From Eshraghiella sp964405265 (lineage in GTDB: Bacteria > Bacillota > Clostridia > Lachnospirales > Lachnospiraceae), in contig CAYONC010000003.1 of NCBI GenBank assembly GCA_964405265.1, positions 109,233 through 173,232 of the forward strand: a stretch of DNA of 64,000 nucleotides, written 5' to 3'. Position 1 is the stretch's first letter, and each line of letters starts with the position of its first letter. The position numbers and the translations under genes were made by a program. The notes beneath the pieces are model-generated. The model had not been told where the DNA came from and made no database searches. It saw nothing but the letters and a program-made list of their open reading frames with translations. Positions 34,440 through 42,284 of this stretch are shown here, piece by piece.

Positions 34440-35240
34440 ATGAAAAAAATAAAGAGATACTGCCGGCTGTACAAGGTATTTGTTGCACAGTTTTTTAAGT
34501 CCATAGTGCAGTCCAAGGTGGATTTCCTCATGGGGCTGTTAGGTTTTTTTATGACGCAGATTCTGGGAATAGTATTTATGTATCTTATATTTGAACAGAT
34601 TCCGTCACTCAAAGGCTGGACACTGGAGCAGCTGATATTTATATATGGCTTTGCCCAGATTCCGAGAGGAATTGATCACCTGTTTACCGACAACATATGG
34701 ATGATAGCATGGAGAATGGTTATAACGGGAGATTTCGACAGATATATGTTAAGGCCGATGAACATATTTTTTCAGGTAATATGTGAAAAGCTTCAGCCTG
34801 ATGCCATAGGCGAGCTGCTTGTCGGAGCAATACTTGTCATTATATCGCTTGCAAAGGGAATTGTTATAGTGGATGCACTGCATATAATACTGTTTATCGT
34901 ATCCGTCATTGCAGGAGCGGTAATATACACCTCAATAAAGCTTTTCTTTGCAACAATTTCATTCTGGGTAAAGCAGAGCGGACCGTTTCTTCAGGTGGCA
35001 TATGAGATGGCGGATTTTGCAAAGTATCCGACGGAGATATATTCAAAGCCGATAAAATTTATTCTTACAATGATAATACCGTTTGCTTTTGTCGCATATA
35101 TTCCGGCAAGCTTCTTTCTGCTGGAAAAGAGTGCATGGACGACTGTCGGAATAGAATGCGGAATTGCAGTTCTGTTCTGGATTATTGCATATACATTTTT
35201 TAAGCACGGCATATCAAAATATGAAAGTGCAGGTAACTGA
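34440..35240 (+). CDS. ABC-2 family transporter permease, second subunit
   Basis: Second membrane subunit of the exporter, 266 residues and about six helices, paralogous to the preceding gene (compare VQSKVDFLMGLLGFFMTQI with its N-terminal helix). The start at 34440 follows GGAGGTTGATGCT; an in-frame ATG at 34419 would lie inside the upstream gene. Last gene of the operon, which ends at the hairpin 35256-35303. Confidence 0.86.
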   Translation: MKKIKRYCRLYKVFVAQFFKSIVQSKVDFLMGLLGFFMTQILGIVFMYLIFEQIPSLKGWTLEQLIFIYGFAQIPRGIDHLFTDNIWMIAWRMVITGDFDRYMLRPMNIFFQVICEKLQPDAIGELLVGAILVIISLAKGIVIVDALHIILFIVSVIAGAVIYTSIKLFFATISFWVKQSGPFLQVAYEMADFAKYPTEIYSKPIKFILTMIIPFAFVAYIPASFFLLEKSAWTTVGIECGIAVLFWIIAYTFFKHGISKYESAGN

Positions 35241-35255
35241 TGAATAAATAATTTG

Positions 35256-35303
35256 TCTTCCGGACATTATATCGTTATAAGACGATGTCCGGGAGATTTT
35301 TTT
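35256..35303 (+). terminator. Terminator that contains the next gene's ribosome site
   Basis: A 12-bp stem TCTTCCGGACAT (35256-35267) / ATGTCCGGGAGA (35285-35296) with one G-T pair is followed by seven T. The ATG of the spoVAF-like gene follows the T-tract at once, and its likely SD (GGGAG, 35291-35295) is in the 3' arm. Confidence 0.85.
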
Positions 35304-36716
35304 ATGTGTGTATGGGTAAAAAGCTCTTCAGAGAACGCCCGAAGATTTGCAAAAGTAACGGGTCCTGAAAGAAATTTTGACATTATTAACAGAAAGATGA
35401 ATTTTGGAGGAAGGGCTGCAGAGTTCTTTATGATAGACGGCTTTACCAAAGACGAAATTATGGAAAAAATTCTTGAAGCGTTTCTCTCAATGGGGGAAGA
35501 AGACATGCCGGATACGGCAGAAGGCTTTTCTGCGGTAATTCCGTATATTGAGGTTACTCCGAGGGATAACGTGGAAAATGCGGTAAATGACCTGCTGTGC
35601 GGAATTGTAGTTATGTTCGTTGACGGATATGAAACGGCATTTTCCATTGACTGCAGGACATATCCTTCAAGAAGTGTATCCGAACCGTGGAAAAACAGGG
35701 TGCTTCGGGGATCAAGGGACGGATTTGTTGAGACCATAGTTGCAAATGTGGCACTTATGAGACGAAGAATCAGAACGCCTGATTTCTGCGTGGAAGCAAT
35801 GACTGCCGGGACCATGTCCAAAACAGACATTGCCATCGCATATATCAGGGGACTTGCAGATGAAGGACTTCTTGCAAAAATAAAACAGAGAATTTCCCGG
35901 ATAAGGGTTGATGCGCTGACCATGAACATAGAGAGCCTTGCGGAAACCATTCTGCCGGGAGCGTATATCAGTCCTTTTCCAAAATTCAAATATTCTGAAA
36001 GACCGGATACGGCTGCGGCGGCAGTATATGACGGAAACATAGTACTGCTTGTGGATAATTCACCGGCGGTGCTGATTCTTCCGGCATCAATTTTTGATGT
36101 GTCGGAGGAGGCGGACGATTATTATTTTCCGCCGGTAACGGGAACATATATTAAGCTTACGCGATATCTGATTACCTTCCTTGCACTGATTGTCACGCCG
36201 GTATGGGTTTTGCTGCTGAACAATCCTGATGTTGTGCCGGAATGGCTTGAATTTGTACTGATTCAGGAAAAACAATCCACGGTTCCTGTTCTTCTTCAGC
36301 TGCTTATTCTTGAATTTGCCATAGACGGGCTGCGCCTTGCTGCGGTAAATACGCCTACACTGCTCTCAACACCTTTAAGTGTGATTGCAGGTATTGTGGT
36401 AGGAGAGTATGCCGTAAGCTCCGGATGGTTTGATTCGGAAAGTATGCTTTACATGGCATTCGTATCCATTGGAACATATACGCAGGCAAGCTATGAACTG
36501 GGATATGCCATCAAATTTTTCAGAATAATACTGCTTGTGCTTACATGGTTTTTTGACGCATGGGGATTTGCGGCGGGAATGGTTATTTTTGTTTTATCCT
36601 TGTGCTTCAATAATACGCTTTCGGGCAAAAGCTATATATATCCGCTGATACCTTTTAACCGTAACATGCTGAAGAGAAAGCTCCTCCGTGTCAGGCTCGG
36701 AAAAGAAAAACGTTAA
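35304..36716 (+). CDS. spoVAF: SpoVAF/GerA-family spore germination protein
   Basis: Inner-membrane protein of the GerA/SpoVAF family, 470 residues. The hallmark RGSRDGFVETIVANVALMRRRI occurs near residue 150. The C-terminal half has 5-6 TM helices, and PVLLQLLILEFAIDGLRLAAVNTPT matches SpoVAF more than GerAA. SpoVAF takes part in dipicolinate release during germination. It is not next to other spoVA genes here. The start at 35304 is the first ATG with an SD at usable spacing; that SD lies in the terminator hairpin of the preceding operon. It suggests a sporulating organism or a relic of one. No sporulation promoter was convincing. Confidence 0.83.
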   Translation: MCVWVKSSSENARRFAKVTGPERNFDIINRKMNFGGRAAEFFMIDGFTKDEIMEKILEAFLSMGEEDMPDTAEGFSAVIPYIEVTPRDNVENAVNDLLCGIVVMFVDGYETAFSIDCRTYPSRSVSEPWKNRVLRGSRDGFVETIVANVALMRRRIRTPDFCVEAMTAGTMSKTDIAIAYIRGLADEGLLAKIKQRISRIRVDALTMNIESLAETILPGAYISPFPKFKYSERPDTAAAAVYDGNIVLLVDNSPAVLILPASIFDVSEEADDYYFPPVTGTYIKLTRYLITFLALIVTPVWVLLLNNPDVVPEWLEFVLIQEKQSTVPVLLQLLILEFAIDGLRLAAVNTPTLLSTPLSVIAGIVVGEYAVSSGWFDSESMLYMAFVSIGTYTQASYELGYAIKFFRIILLVLTWFFDAWGFAAGMVIFVLSLCFNNTLSGKSYIYPLIPFNRNMLKRKLLRVRLGKEKR

Positions 36717-36790
36717 ATACTTCTATTGCCAAAAAGACGGTTTTATAGTACTATAAGATTAGACTAAGTATGTACTGAAGGAGAAGGTAT

Positions 36791-39103
36791 ATGGTGGATA
36801 ATGATAATGAATTTATGTCAGTAACCGGATATACGGATGATGACCTTTATGGCGGAGATGTGAGAACGGAAGATGATGCCGTATCGGAGGGAACGGTATC
36901 AGAGGAAAATGCTGAATCAGAAGATATAATATCGGAAGCAGTATTGCCGGAGAAGCCTTGGGACGGAAAGAAGGCTAAGAAGGCTAAGAAAGAGAAGACG
37001 CCGAAGCGTGAGAAGAAGAGCAGGAAGAATGACTCACAGTCAGAGAAACGGGAAGCATTTATTCAAGAGGATACGGCAGAGGAACAGGAAGACATAATGC
37101 CGGATGAGTACGGGGAAGAGTATGCTGCCGCACCATCTTTTGAAGAAAATTTCATGGGTGATACTTACATGACTGAGACACCTCAGTGGAATTATACGGA
37201 GGATTCATACCATGAAGCGGAAGTAACGGAAGAGGTCACGGACGAAGCTGAAGAATCAGATGAAACGGAAACAGAAGGACGGACGGACGCAAAGAAGAGC
37301 AGGGCTGTAAAAGCAGCAGAGAGGGCGGCTGAGAAAGCGGCTAAGAAAGCTTCTGAGATAAAGGGAAAGGTGAAGGATGGAATAGAGAAGAGGAGAAAGG
37401 GAGCTTCATTCAGAACAAGGGTTATTATTTCGGCAATCATACCCCTTATAATAATGTATCTGCTTTCACTTTTTGTATCTAATTATTTCATCAAGAAGAC
37501 CATAAGCGAGGACAGGCATACGACGCTTGATACGGCGGCATCTGCGATTATGAGTTCATATGTATATTCATATGAAGGCGAATACAGGGTCGATGACATG
37601 GGTGTTTTTTACAAAGGAGATACACGTCTTACGGGCAAATTCCTTGTACTTGACACACTCAGGGATGAGACGGGGATTGAATCGGCAGTATATTACGGAG
37701 ATGAAGTTAAGATAACATCCATAATGGATGTGAATGAGAGGCGTGCCACCGGTAATAAGGCAGAGCCTTACATAAGCGAACAGGTGCTTGCGGGCAACTC
37801 ATATTATGGTGAAGAGAGACTGAACCGTAAGGATTATTATGTCTGTTATCTTCCTCTGTATGCGGATGGGGATGATACGAAGGTTGTAGGTATGATATAC
37901 GTTGGAGTCGAGACTACGCAGGATGCCGCAAGAACTCTTCAGAAGACGAGAAATTCAGCAATCCTTCTCTCTGTTGTATTTGTGGCAGGCTTTGTAATCG
38001 TTGGTATTACCGTAAGCAGGATGGGTAAGACGATGAAGCGTATCGATAAGGGACTTGAGGTTATGGCAACGGGAGACCTGACCGTTTCATTTGAGACGAG
38101 AGACCTTAACAGAACGGACGAAATCGGTAATATTGCAAGAGCAACACAGTATCTCCGCGACAGCTTTGTGAAGGTAATAGGAGAAATTAAAAACTCCGTT
38201 TCCGTAGTTAAGAAGGCATCTGAAAGCGTGGATGAAATGTCAACCCAGTCAAGCAAGACTGTTGAGGATATCAGTCATGCAATAGAGGAAATCGCAACCG
38301 GTGCGTCTTCACAGGCGGAGGAGACTCAGATTGCCGCTGAACAGATAGAGAATATCGGTCTTCTCATTCAGGATGTGGTAGGAGAAGTAGGAGTGCTTTC
38401 TTCTACATCAGAGGGAATGGGACAGGCTGAAAATAATGCACAGAATATTATGGCTGACCTCGTTCTCACGACGGCAAGGACAACCGAAGCGGTAGACCAG
38501 ATTGAATCCCAGACTGCCGCAACTAATGAATCTGCCAAGGAAATAGGTCAGGCAGTTGAGATAATTACGTCAATAGCGTCACAGACCAATCTGCTTTCGC
38601 TTAATGCATCCATTGAGGCGGCGAGGGCAGGAGAAGCGGGAAGAGGATTTGCGGTTGTTGCATCCGAGATACAGAAGCTGGCAGACCAGTCCAACCAGTC
38701 GGCTGTTAAGATACAGAATATTATTGACGGGCTTATGATAGAGTCGCAGAAAACCGTTAACATCATGAAGGGTGTACGCAGTGCGGTTGCCGAACAGGAA
38801 GCCAAGATTCATGAGACCAAGGCAATTTTTGGAACGGTAAGGGAAGGCGTACAGGAATCCTTTGTTGAGATAACGGGAATCAGCAACAGAAGCAATGAAC
38901 TTGATACAAGAAGAGTTAAGGTTGTAGACATCATCGATAATCTCTCGGCAGTATCTGAAGAAAATGCTGCAAGCACGCAGGAGACAATGGCATCCATTGA
39001 AGAACTGACGGCAATGATGGATGAACTTGCAACATCAGCCAACAGACTCAATGAGCTTGCTGACCTTCTTGAAGAAAGCGTAAGCGTATTTAAGGTTGAA
39101 TGA
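36791..39103 (+). CDS. Methyl-accepting chemotaxis protein with a long charged N-terminal extension
   Basis: A transmembrane chemoreceptor of 770 residues. The first ~205 residues are cytoplasmic and unusual: an acidic stretch, a Lys-rich cluster (KKAKKAKKEKTPKREKK), a second acidic stretch, then an Ala/Lys helix (AAERAAEKAAKKASEIK). Then TM1 (about 213-233), a single Cache-type sensor (about 240-380), TM2 (about 390-410), HAMP and a full signalling domain whose tip reads NLLSLNASIEAARAGEAG. Receptors normally begin with TM1 within 10-30 residues. The extension could anchor or localise the receptor. GGAGAAGG precedes the start. Confidence 0.92.
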   Translation: MVDNDNEFMSVTGYTDDDLYGGDVRTEDDAVSEGTVSEENAESEDIISEAVLPEKPWDGKKAKKAKKEKTPKREKKSRKNDSQSEKREAFIQEDTAEEQEDIMPDEYGEEYAAAPSFEENFMGDTYMTETPQWNYTEDSYHEAEVTEEVTDEAEESDETETEGRTDAKKSRAVKAAERAAEKAAKKASEIKGKVKDGIEKRRKGASFRTRVIISAIIPLIIMYLLSLFVSNYFIKKTISEDRHTTLDTAASAIMSSYVYSYEGEYRVDDMGVFYKGDTRLTGKFLVLDTLRDETGIESAVYYGDEVKITSIMDVNERRATGNKAEPYISEQVLAGNSYYGEERLNRKDYYVCYLPLYADGDDTKVVGMIYVGVETTQDAARTLQKTRNSAILLSVVFVAGFVIVGITVSRMGKTMKRIDKGLEVMATGDLTVSFETRDLNRTDEIGNIARATQYLRDSFVKVIGEIKNSVSVVKKASESVDEMSTQSSKTVEDISHAIEEIATGASSQAEETQIAAEQIENIGLLIQDVVGEVGVLSSTSEGMGQAENNAQNIMADLVLTTARTTEAVDQIESQTAATNESAKEIGQAVEIITSIASQTNLLSLNASIEAARAGEAGRGFAVVASEIQKLADQSNQSAVKIQNIIDGLMIESQKTVNIMKGVRSAVAEQEAKIHETKAIFGTVREGVQESFVEITGISNRSNELDTRRVKVVDIIDNLSAVSEENAASTQETMASIEELTAMMDELATSANRLNELADLLEESVSVFKVE

Positions 39104-39108
39104 TATAT

Positions 39109-39195
39109 ATGAGTGACAGAGGGAAAATGAATCTGGTATTATGCGTTCAGGCGCTGGCAACACTTATCATTCTGATATATTTGGGAACAAGATAA
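39109..39195 (+). CDS. Possible 28-residue membrane peptide after the chemoreceptor gene
   Basis: An open frame begins four bases after the receptor stop: MSDRGKMNLVLCVQALATLI, then a few more hydrophobic residues and GTR. It would be a single-helix peptide. The SD is weak for the first ATG; AGAGGG lies just upstream of the second ATG (39127). It ends exactly at the A-tract of the terminator. Coding status is unproven. Confidence 0.35.
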   Translation: MSDRGKMNLVLCVQALATLIILIYLGTR

Positions 39196-39232
39196 AAAAC
39201 AGGTGCAGTTAATTGAGCTGCACCTGTTTTTT
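39194..39232 (+). terminator. Terminator of the chemoreceptor transcript
   Basis: ACAGGTGCAG and CTGCACCTGT arms with a 9-base loop, an A-tract before and a T-tract after. Confidence 0.9.
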
Positions 39233-39257
39233 CATTATACAAAAAAAGAAAGGAGGA

Positions 39258-39285
39258 CCTGACAGGCTTCACTTTACCTGTCAGG
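39258..39285 (+). other. Perfect hairpin between an SD-like site and a short open frame
   Basis: CCTGACAGG (39258-39266), 10-base loop, CCTGTCAGG (39277-39285). AAAGGAGG lies immediately upstream (39249-39256) and an ATG three bases downstream (39289), opening a 21-codon frame (MKKKKNKKLYLL...). Nothing else is evident in the 178-base gap before queH except the promoter below. Confidence 0.4.
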
Positions 39286-39343
39286 CTTATGAAAAAGAAA
39301 AAGAATAAAAAACTTTACTTATTATTCGTTTTCAAGTATAGTA

Positions 39344-39371
39344 TTGATTTGTAGATAAAATGTGTTAAAAT
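39344..39371 (+). promoter_or_regulatory. Promoter of queH
   Basis: TTGATT (39344-39349), 16 bases, TAAAAT (39366-39371), 40 bases before the start codon. Confidence 0.6.
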
Positions 39372-39410
39372 AATTAATAAATTGTTAACAAAGTCAGCAG
39401 GATTTGTGAT

Positions 39411-40028
39411 ATGAACAGACGTAATTATCAGGCGGAACTGGATGAAATAATTAAAACGGCAGAGAATGACGGACGCTGCCCTTCACTGCTGCTGCACGCC
39501 TGCTGTGCACCCTGCAGCAGTTATGTAATGAAATATCTGTCCGAATATTTTAAAATAACCATTTTATATTATAATCCCAATATTTATCCCGAGGAAGAAT
39601 ATAAGAAGCGGGTGGCGGAAATAAAGAGGTTGATTAATGAAATGCCCGTTAATAATCCGGTGGAGCTGATTGAAGGCAGGTATGAGCCTTCAGAGTTTTT
39701 TGAGGCCGTAAAAGGACTGGAAAAAGAGCCGGAAGGAGGAAACCGGTGCAGAATATGCTATGAAATGAGGCTGCGTGAGGCAGCTGAGTACGCACTGTCC
39801 GGCGGTTATGATTATTTTGCCACTACACTTTCAATCAGTCCGCTGAAGAAATCGGACATACTTAACGAAATCGGGGAAAAAATCGCCATGAAATACGGAA
39901 TATGTCATCTTCCCTCAGATTTTAAGAAAAAAGACGGATATAAGCAGTCTGTTGAGCTGTCAAAAGAATATAATTTATACAGACAGAATTTTTGTGGTTG
40001 CATTTTTTCAAAAAGAAAGGTAGAATAG
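39411..40028 (+). CDS. queH: Epoxyqueuosine reductase QueH (DUF208)
   Basis: Last step of queuosine synthesis in tRNA: reduces epoxyqueuosine to queuosine, replacing QueG in many Firmicutes. The family Cys motifs are present: HACCAPCSSYV near residue 27, CRICYEMR near 115, and CGCIFS at the C-terminus. These ligate an Fe-S cluster and an iron site. YYNPNIYPEEEYKKR is also characteristic. At 205 residues it is normal. It lies seven bases from the thioesterase gene; both end before tRNA-Pro. Confidence 0.93.
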   Translation: MNRRNYQAELDEIIKTAENDGRCPSLLLHACCAPCSSYVMKYLSEYFKITILYYNPNIYPEEEYKKRVAEIKRLINEMPVNNPVELIEGRYEPSEFFEAVKGLEKEPEGGNRCRICYEMRLREAAEYALSGGYDYFATTLSISPLKKSDILNEIGEKIAMKYGICHLPSDFKKKDGYKQSVELSKEYNLYRQNFCGCIFSKRKVE

Positions 40029-40034
40029 ACAGAG

Positions 40035-40442
40035 ATGGAACTTAGACGTCAGGTTAAATATTATGAGACGGACAAGATGGGTGTCGTTCATCATTCCAAT
40101 TATATAAGATGGTTTGAGGAAGCAAGAGTTGAACTCATGAGAACCATTGGCATTTCCTATAAGGATATGGAGGATGAAGGAATACAGATTCCGGTGGTAT
40201 CCGTTTCATGTAAGTACCGTTCGCCGGCACGCTTTGATGACATTGTACTTATCAGCAGCAGGATTCAGAAGTTTAACGGAATTGTGATAGAGATTGCATA
40301 TGAAGTTACTGATGAGGCAACAGGCACGGTGAGAGTAACCGGCGAGAGTTCCCACTGTTTTGTAAATGCAGATACCTTTAAGCCGGTCAATCTGAAGAGA
40401 GAGCGTGTTGATTTATATGACAGGTTCATGCAGCAGACATAA
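40035..40442 (+). CDS. Acyl-CoA thioesterase, YbgC/4HBT hotdog family
   Basis: A single-hotdog thioesterase of 135 residues. The active-site pattern YYETDKMGVVHHSNYIRWFE contains the conserved Asp and His-Ser-Asn-Tyr region of the YbgC/4-hydroxybenzoyl-CoA thioesterase family. Expected to hydrolyse acyl-CoA or acyl-ACP in the cytoplasm; substrate unknown. It follows queH closely and is probably co-transcribed, without an obvious functional link. Confidence 0.88.
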   Translation: MELRRQVKYYETDKMGVVHHSNYIRWFEEARVELMRTIGISYKDMEDEGIQIPVVSVSCKYRSPARFDDIVLISSRIQKFNGIVIEIAYEVTDEATGTVRVTGESSHCFVNADTFKPVNLKRERVDLYDRFMQQT

Positions 40443-40451
40443 TAGATTTTA

Positions 40452-40525
40452 CGGGGTGTGGCTCAGCTTGGTAGAGCGCTTGGTTCGGGACTAAGAGGTC
40501 GCGCGTTCGAATCGCGTCACCCCGA
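40452..40525 (+). tRNA. tRNA-Pro (anticodon CGG)
   Basis: A 74-base cloverleaf. The acceptor CGGGGTG pairs with CACCCCG, the anticodon loop TTCGGGA gives CGG (reads CCG), the T-arm has CGTTCGAATCG, and the discriminator is A. CCA is not encoded. Confidence 0.95.
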
Positions 40526-40532
40526 TTGAATG

Positions 40533-40578
40533 AAAAAGGCGATACATGGTCGGTGAAGACCTGTGTAACGCCTTTTTT
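40533..40578 (+). terminator. Terminator of tRNA-Pro
   Basis: A long stem AAAAAGGCG...TGGTC / GACC...CGCCTTTTTT with a few mismatches and a six-T tract. Confidence 0.85.
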
Positions 40579-40620
40579 ATGTGATGGAAGACGGCTGCAT
40601 ATGCAGCATGCCTGCTGATT

Positions 40621-40869
40621 CTATGAAATAAAAAACTTGTATGCCGGAACATCAAGCTCTTTTGAAATGTTAAAGATAAGTTCAAGAGACACGGATGTAT
40701 TCATATTAGGTGCCTCTATGTTACTGATATGCGTACGGCTTATGTTCACCCTGTCTGCCAGCTGCATCTGTGTAAGTCCGCGCAGTTTTCTGTACAGGGC
40801 AATATTAAGACCGATTCTTCTGTATTCTTCGGTAAAATCATTTTTCATGCAATAAACCACGCTTTCCAT
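40621..40869 (-). CDS. XRE-family helix-turn-helix regulator
   Basis: A small Cro/CI-type DNA-binding protein of 82 residues, or 75 if it starts at the internal ATG at 40848. The HTH is clear: LTQMQLADRVNISRTHISNIE, preceded by NIALYRKLRG. There is no additional sensing domain. It is divergent from the FliD-like gene. The 180-base gap between them carries two spaced dyads (40906-40942) that would suit a dimeric XRE protein. The candidate minus-strand promoter (GTTTAC/TAGACT) overlaps the first dyad region, pointing to autoregulation. Confidence 0.88.
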   Translation of the reverse strand: MESVVYCMKNDFTEEYRRIGLNIALYRKLRGLTQMQLADRVNISRTHISNIEAPNMNTSVSLELIFNISKELDVPAYKFFIS

Positions 40870-40905
40870 AATAAAAAGTCTACATTTAAATTAATAAAGG
40901 GTAAA

Positions 40906-40942
40906 CAATGCCCGACATTGCCTGTGCAATGATAAACATTGC
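40906..40942. promoter_or_regulatory. Two phased operator-like dyads in the divergent gap
   Basis: CAATG-5-CATTG (40906-40920) and GCAATG-5-CATTGC (40926-40942) have the same half-site and spacer, with centres 21 bp apart (two helical turns). They lie just upstream of the plus-strand -35 (40955) and over the likely minus-strand promoter of the XRE gene. Confidence 0.6.
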
Positions 40943-40954
40943 ATAAATTAAGGG

Positions 40955-40985
40955 TTTACACGGGTGCCAAAATATGGTATATAAT
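40955..40985 (+). promoter_or_regulatory. Promoter of the FliD-like gene
   Basis: TTTACA (40955-40960), then TATATAAT (40978-40985) at 17-19 bases. The transcript would have a ~60-base leader that includes the element at 41008-41025. Confidence 0.6.
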
Positions 40986-41007
40986 AAATGTAGGAATGTA
41001 TTTTTTT

Positions 41008-41025
41008 TGTAACACGGAGGTTACA
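41008..41025 (+). promoter_or_regulatory. CsrA-site-like leader hairpin
   Basis: TGTAAC (41008-41013), ACGGAG, GTTACA (41020-41025): a perfect 6-bp stem with GGA in the loop. The sequence ACACGGAGGT matches the CsrA pattern ACANGGANGT. The gene's own SD (AAAGGAG, 41035-41041) is downstream. Confidence 0.45.
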
Positions 41026-41048
41026 TTTACACGCAAAGGAGTGGTGGT

Positions 41049-41840
41049 ATGTCAGGATTCTTTATTAAGAACAGCATGGTTTCTTCATTATTTTCAACAG
41101 ATTCATCATACAGTTCAGGCATATATAATAGTATTTCAGAATATAATAATATCCGCTCAGGTAATTTTTACAAGCTTGCGAAGAAATATTACAGCGAGGA
41201 TACAACAGTAAGTGATACATCATCTTCCAAGAGAGTGAACAGGACGGAATATGATTATAAGAATGGAGATTATAAGATTAATCTTCAGAATAAGGATGAG
41301 GATAGCACATATTCTTATTCGACTTCGACGGCAGATGCCGGAACACTTGCCGGAATAGAGAAGGCGGCCAGCAATCTGAAGGCTGAATCCCGGGATTTGT
41401 ATACTAAGGGTACGGGAACGCTGTTTAAGGATTCGGATTACGATACGGACAGGATATATGAGGCGGCATCAGAATTTGTCAAGAGCTACAATGCACTTAT
41501 TGATTCCGCATATAACTCCGGCTCATCCACAATCAGCAATGCACTTGATACTATGACCCGTCTGACGGAAGCTAATTCCGAGGCACTGTCCGGGATAGGA
41601 ATTACGGTTAAGGGTGACAATAAGCTGGAGATTAATCCGACAGTTTTTAAGAAGTCGGATATTGAAGATGTGAAGAAGCTTCTTAACGGAAACGGAAGTT
41701 ATGCATATCAGATAGGAGTAAGTTCCACAATGATTGATTTTGCGGCACAGAATGAAGCCATGAAATCCAATACATACACGGGGTATGGCACTTATTCATA
41801 TAATTACTCATCGGGAAGCCTGTTTAATTACGGGTTATAG
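41049..41840 (+). CDS. FliD-like (hook-associated/filament-cap type) soluble protein
   Basis: A 263-residue protein without signal peptide or membrane helix, rich in Ser, Tyr and Asn. The C-terminal half (FVKSYNALIDSAYNSG ... MTRLTEANSEALSGIGITV) resembles the coiled region of flagellar hook-associated protein FliD, but it is far too short to be a complete FliD and lacks its N-terminal motif. The N-terminal ~100 residues look disordered. It has its own promoter, a CsrA-like leader element and a strong SD (AAAGGAG). No other flagellar gene adjoins it. Treat it as a motility-associated or secreted unknown. Confidence 0.5.
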   Translation: MSGFFIKNSMVSSLFSTDSSYSSGIYNSISEYNNIRSGNFYKLAKKYYSEDTTVSDTSSSKRVNRTEYDYKNGDYKINLQNKDEDSTYSYSTSTADAGTLAGIEKAASNLKAESRDLYTKGTGTLFKDSDYDTDRIYEAASEFVKSYNALIDSAYNSGSSTISNALDTMTRLTEANSEALSGIGITVKGDNKLEINPTVFKKSDIEDVKKLLNGNGSYAYQIGVSSTMIDFAAQNEAMKSNTYTGYGTYSYNYSSGSLFNYGL

Positions 41841-41852
41841 AAGAAATGTTAC

Positions 41853-41888
41853 AGGATGCGGAAACAGATGTCTCTGCATCCTTTTTTT
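41853..41888 (+). terminator. Terminator of the FliD-like gene
   Basis: AGGATGC ... GCATCCT arms followed by seven T (41882-41888). Confidence 0.85.
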
Positions 41889-41982
41889 AACAGTAATGTG
41901 ACAATAAGTCATCTGAAATGAGGAGGCGAAATTAATCGGGTAACGGGTTTATTGTGTTTATTTAATTAAGGAGGCGTCGCTT

Positions 41983-42168
41983 ATGAAATATTTTTGGCAT
42001 ATATTAAGTGGAATTCTAATCGTAGCAGTTATAGTATTAATCGTTTATATCCATAACTGTTTATCAGGAGTGGAATCAAATTTTATTCCTCCTACGGATA
42101 CTAAAGGTGAAATTGTTGAAATAGACGGACACGAGTTTACGGTTAAGGTACTTTCAAGCAACGGATGA
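41983..42168 (+). CDS. Small single-pass membrane protein, 61 residues
   Basis: It starts with a strong SD (AAGGAGG). MKYFWHILSGILIVAVIVLI is a signal-anchor helix; the rest is ~40 residues outside the membrane ending in GEIVEIDGHEFTVKVLSSNG, a beta-strand-like stretch. I do not recognise a family. The stop codon lies inside the downstream terminator hairpin. The clear SD and fitting terminator support a real gene. Confidence 0.65.
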   Translation: MKYFWHILSGILIVAVIVLIVYIHNCLSGVESNFIPPTDTKGEIVEIDGHEFTVKVLSSNG

Positions 42169-42200
42169 TTTTGCAATACAGAATTGTCCGTTGCTTATTT
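42156..42200 (+). terminator. Terminator overlapping the stop codon of the small membrane protein gene
   Basis: AAGCAACGGA (42156-42165) and TCCGTTGCTT (42187-42196) form a perfect 10-bp stem. The T-tract is weak (ATTTAA). Confidence 0.7.
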
Positions 42201-42223
42201 AATATATAAGGCAGAAAAAAATA

Positions 42224-42250
42224 TTGAAAAGTGATGTAACTTGTTATAAT
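42224..42250 (+). promoter_or_regulatory. Candidate promoter of ddh
   Basis: TATAAT (42245-42250) is perfect. TTGAAA (42224-42229) gives a short 15-base spacer; TATTGA (42222-42227) gives 17. Confidence 0.55.
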
Positions 42251-42284
42251 ATACTTCTGAAAATAAAAAAAGGAAGGTGTAATT

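Noticed and set aside
35253..35303. Upstream TTG start (17 extra codons) for the SpoVAF-like protein
   Set aside because: It would translate the terminator hairpin and has no SD; the ATG at 35304 has GGGAG at normal distance.
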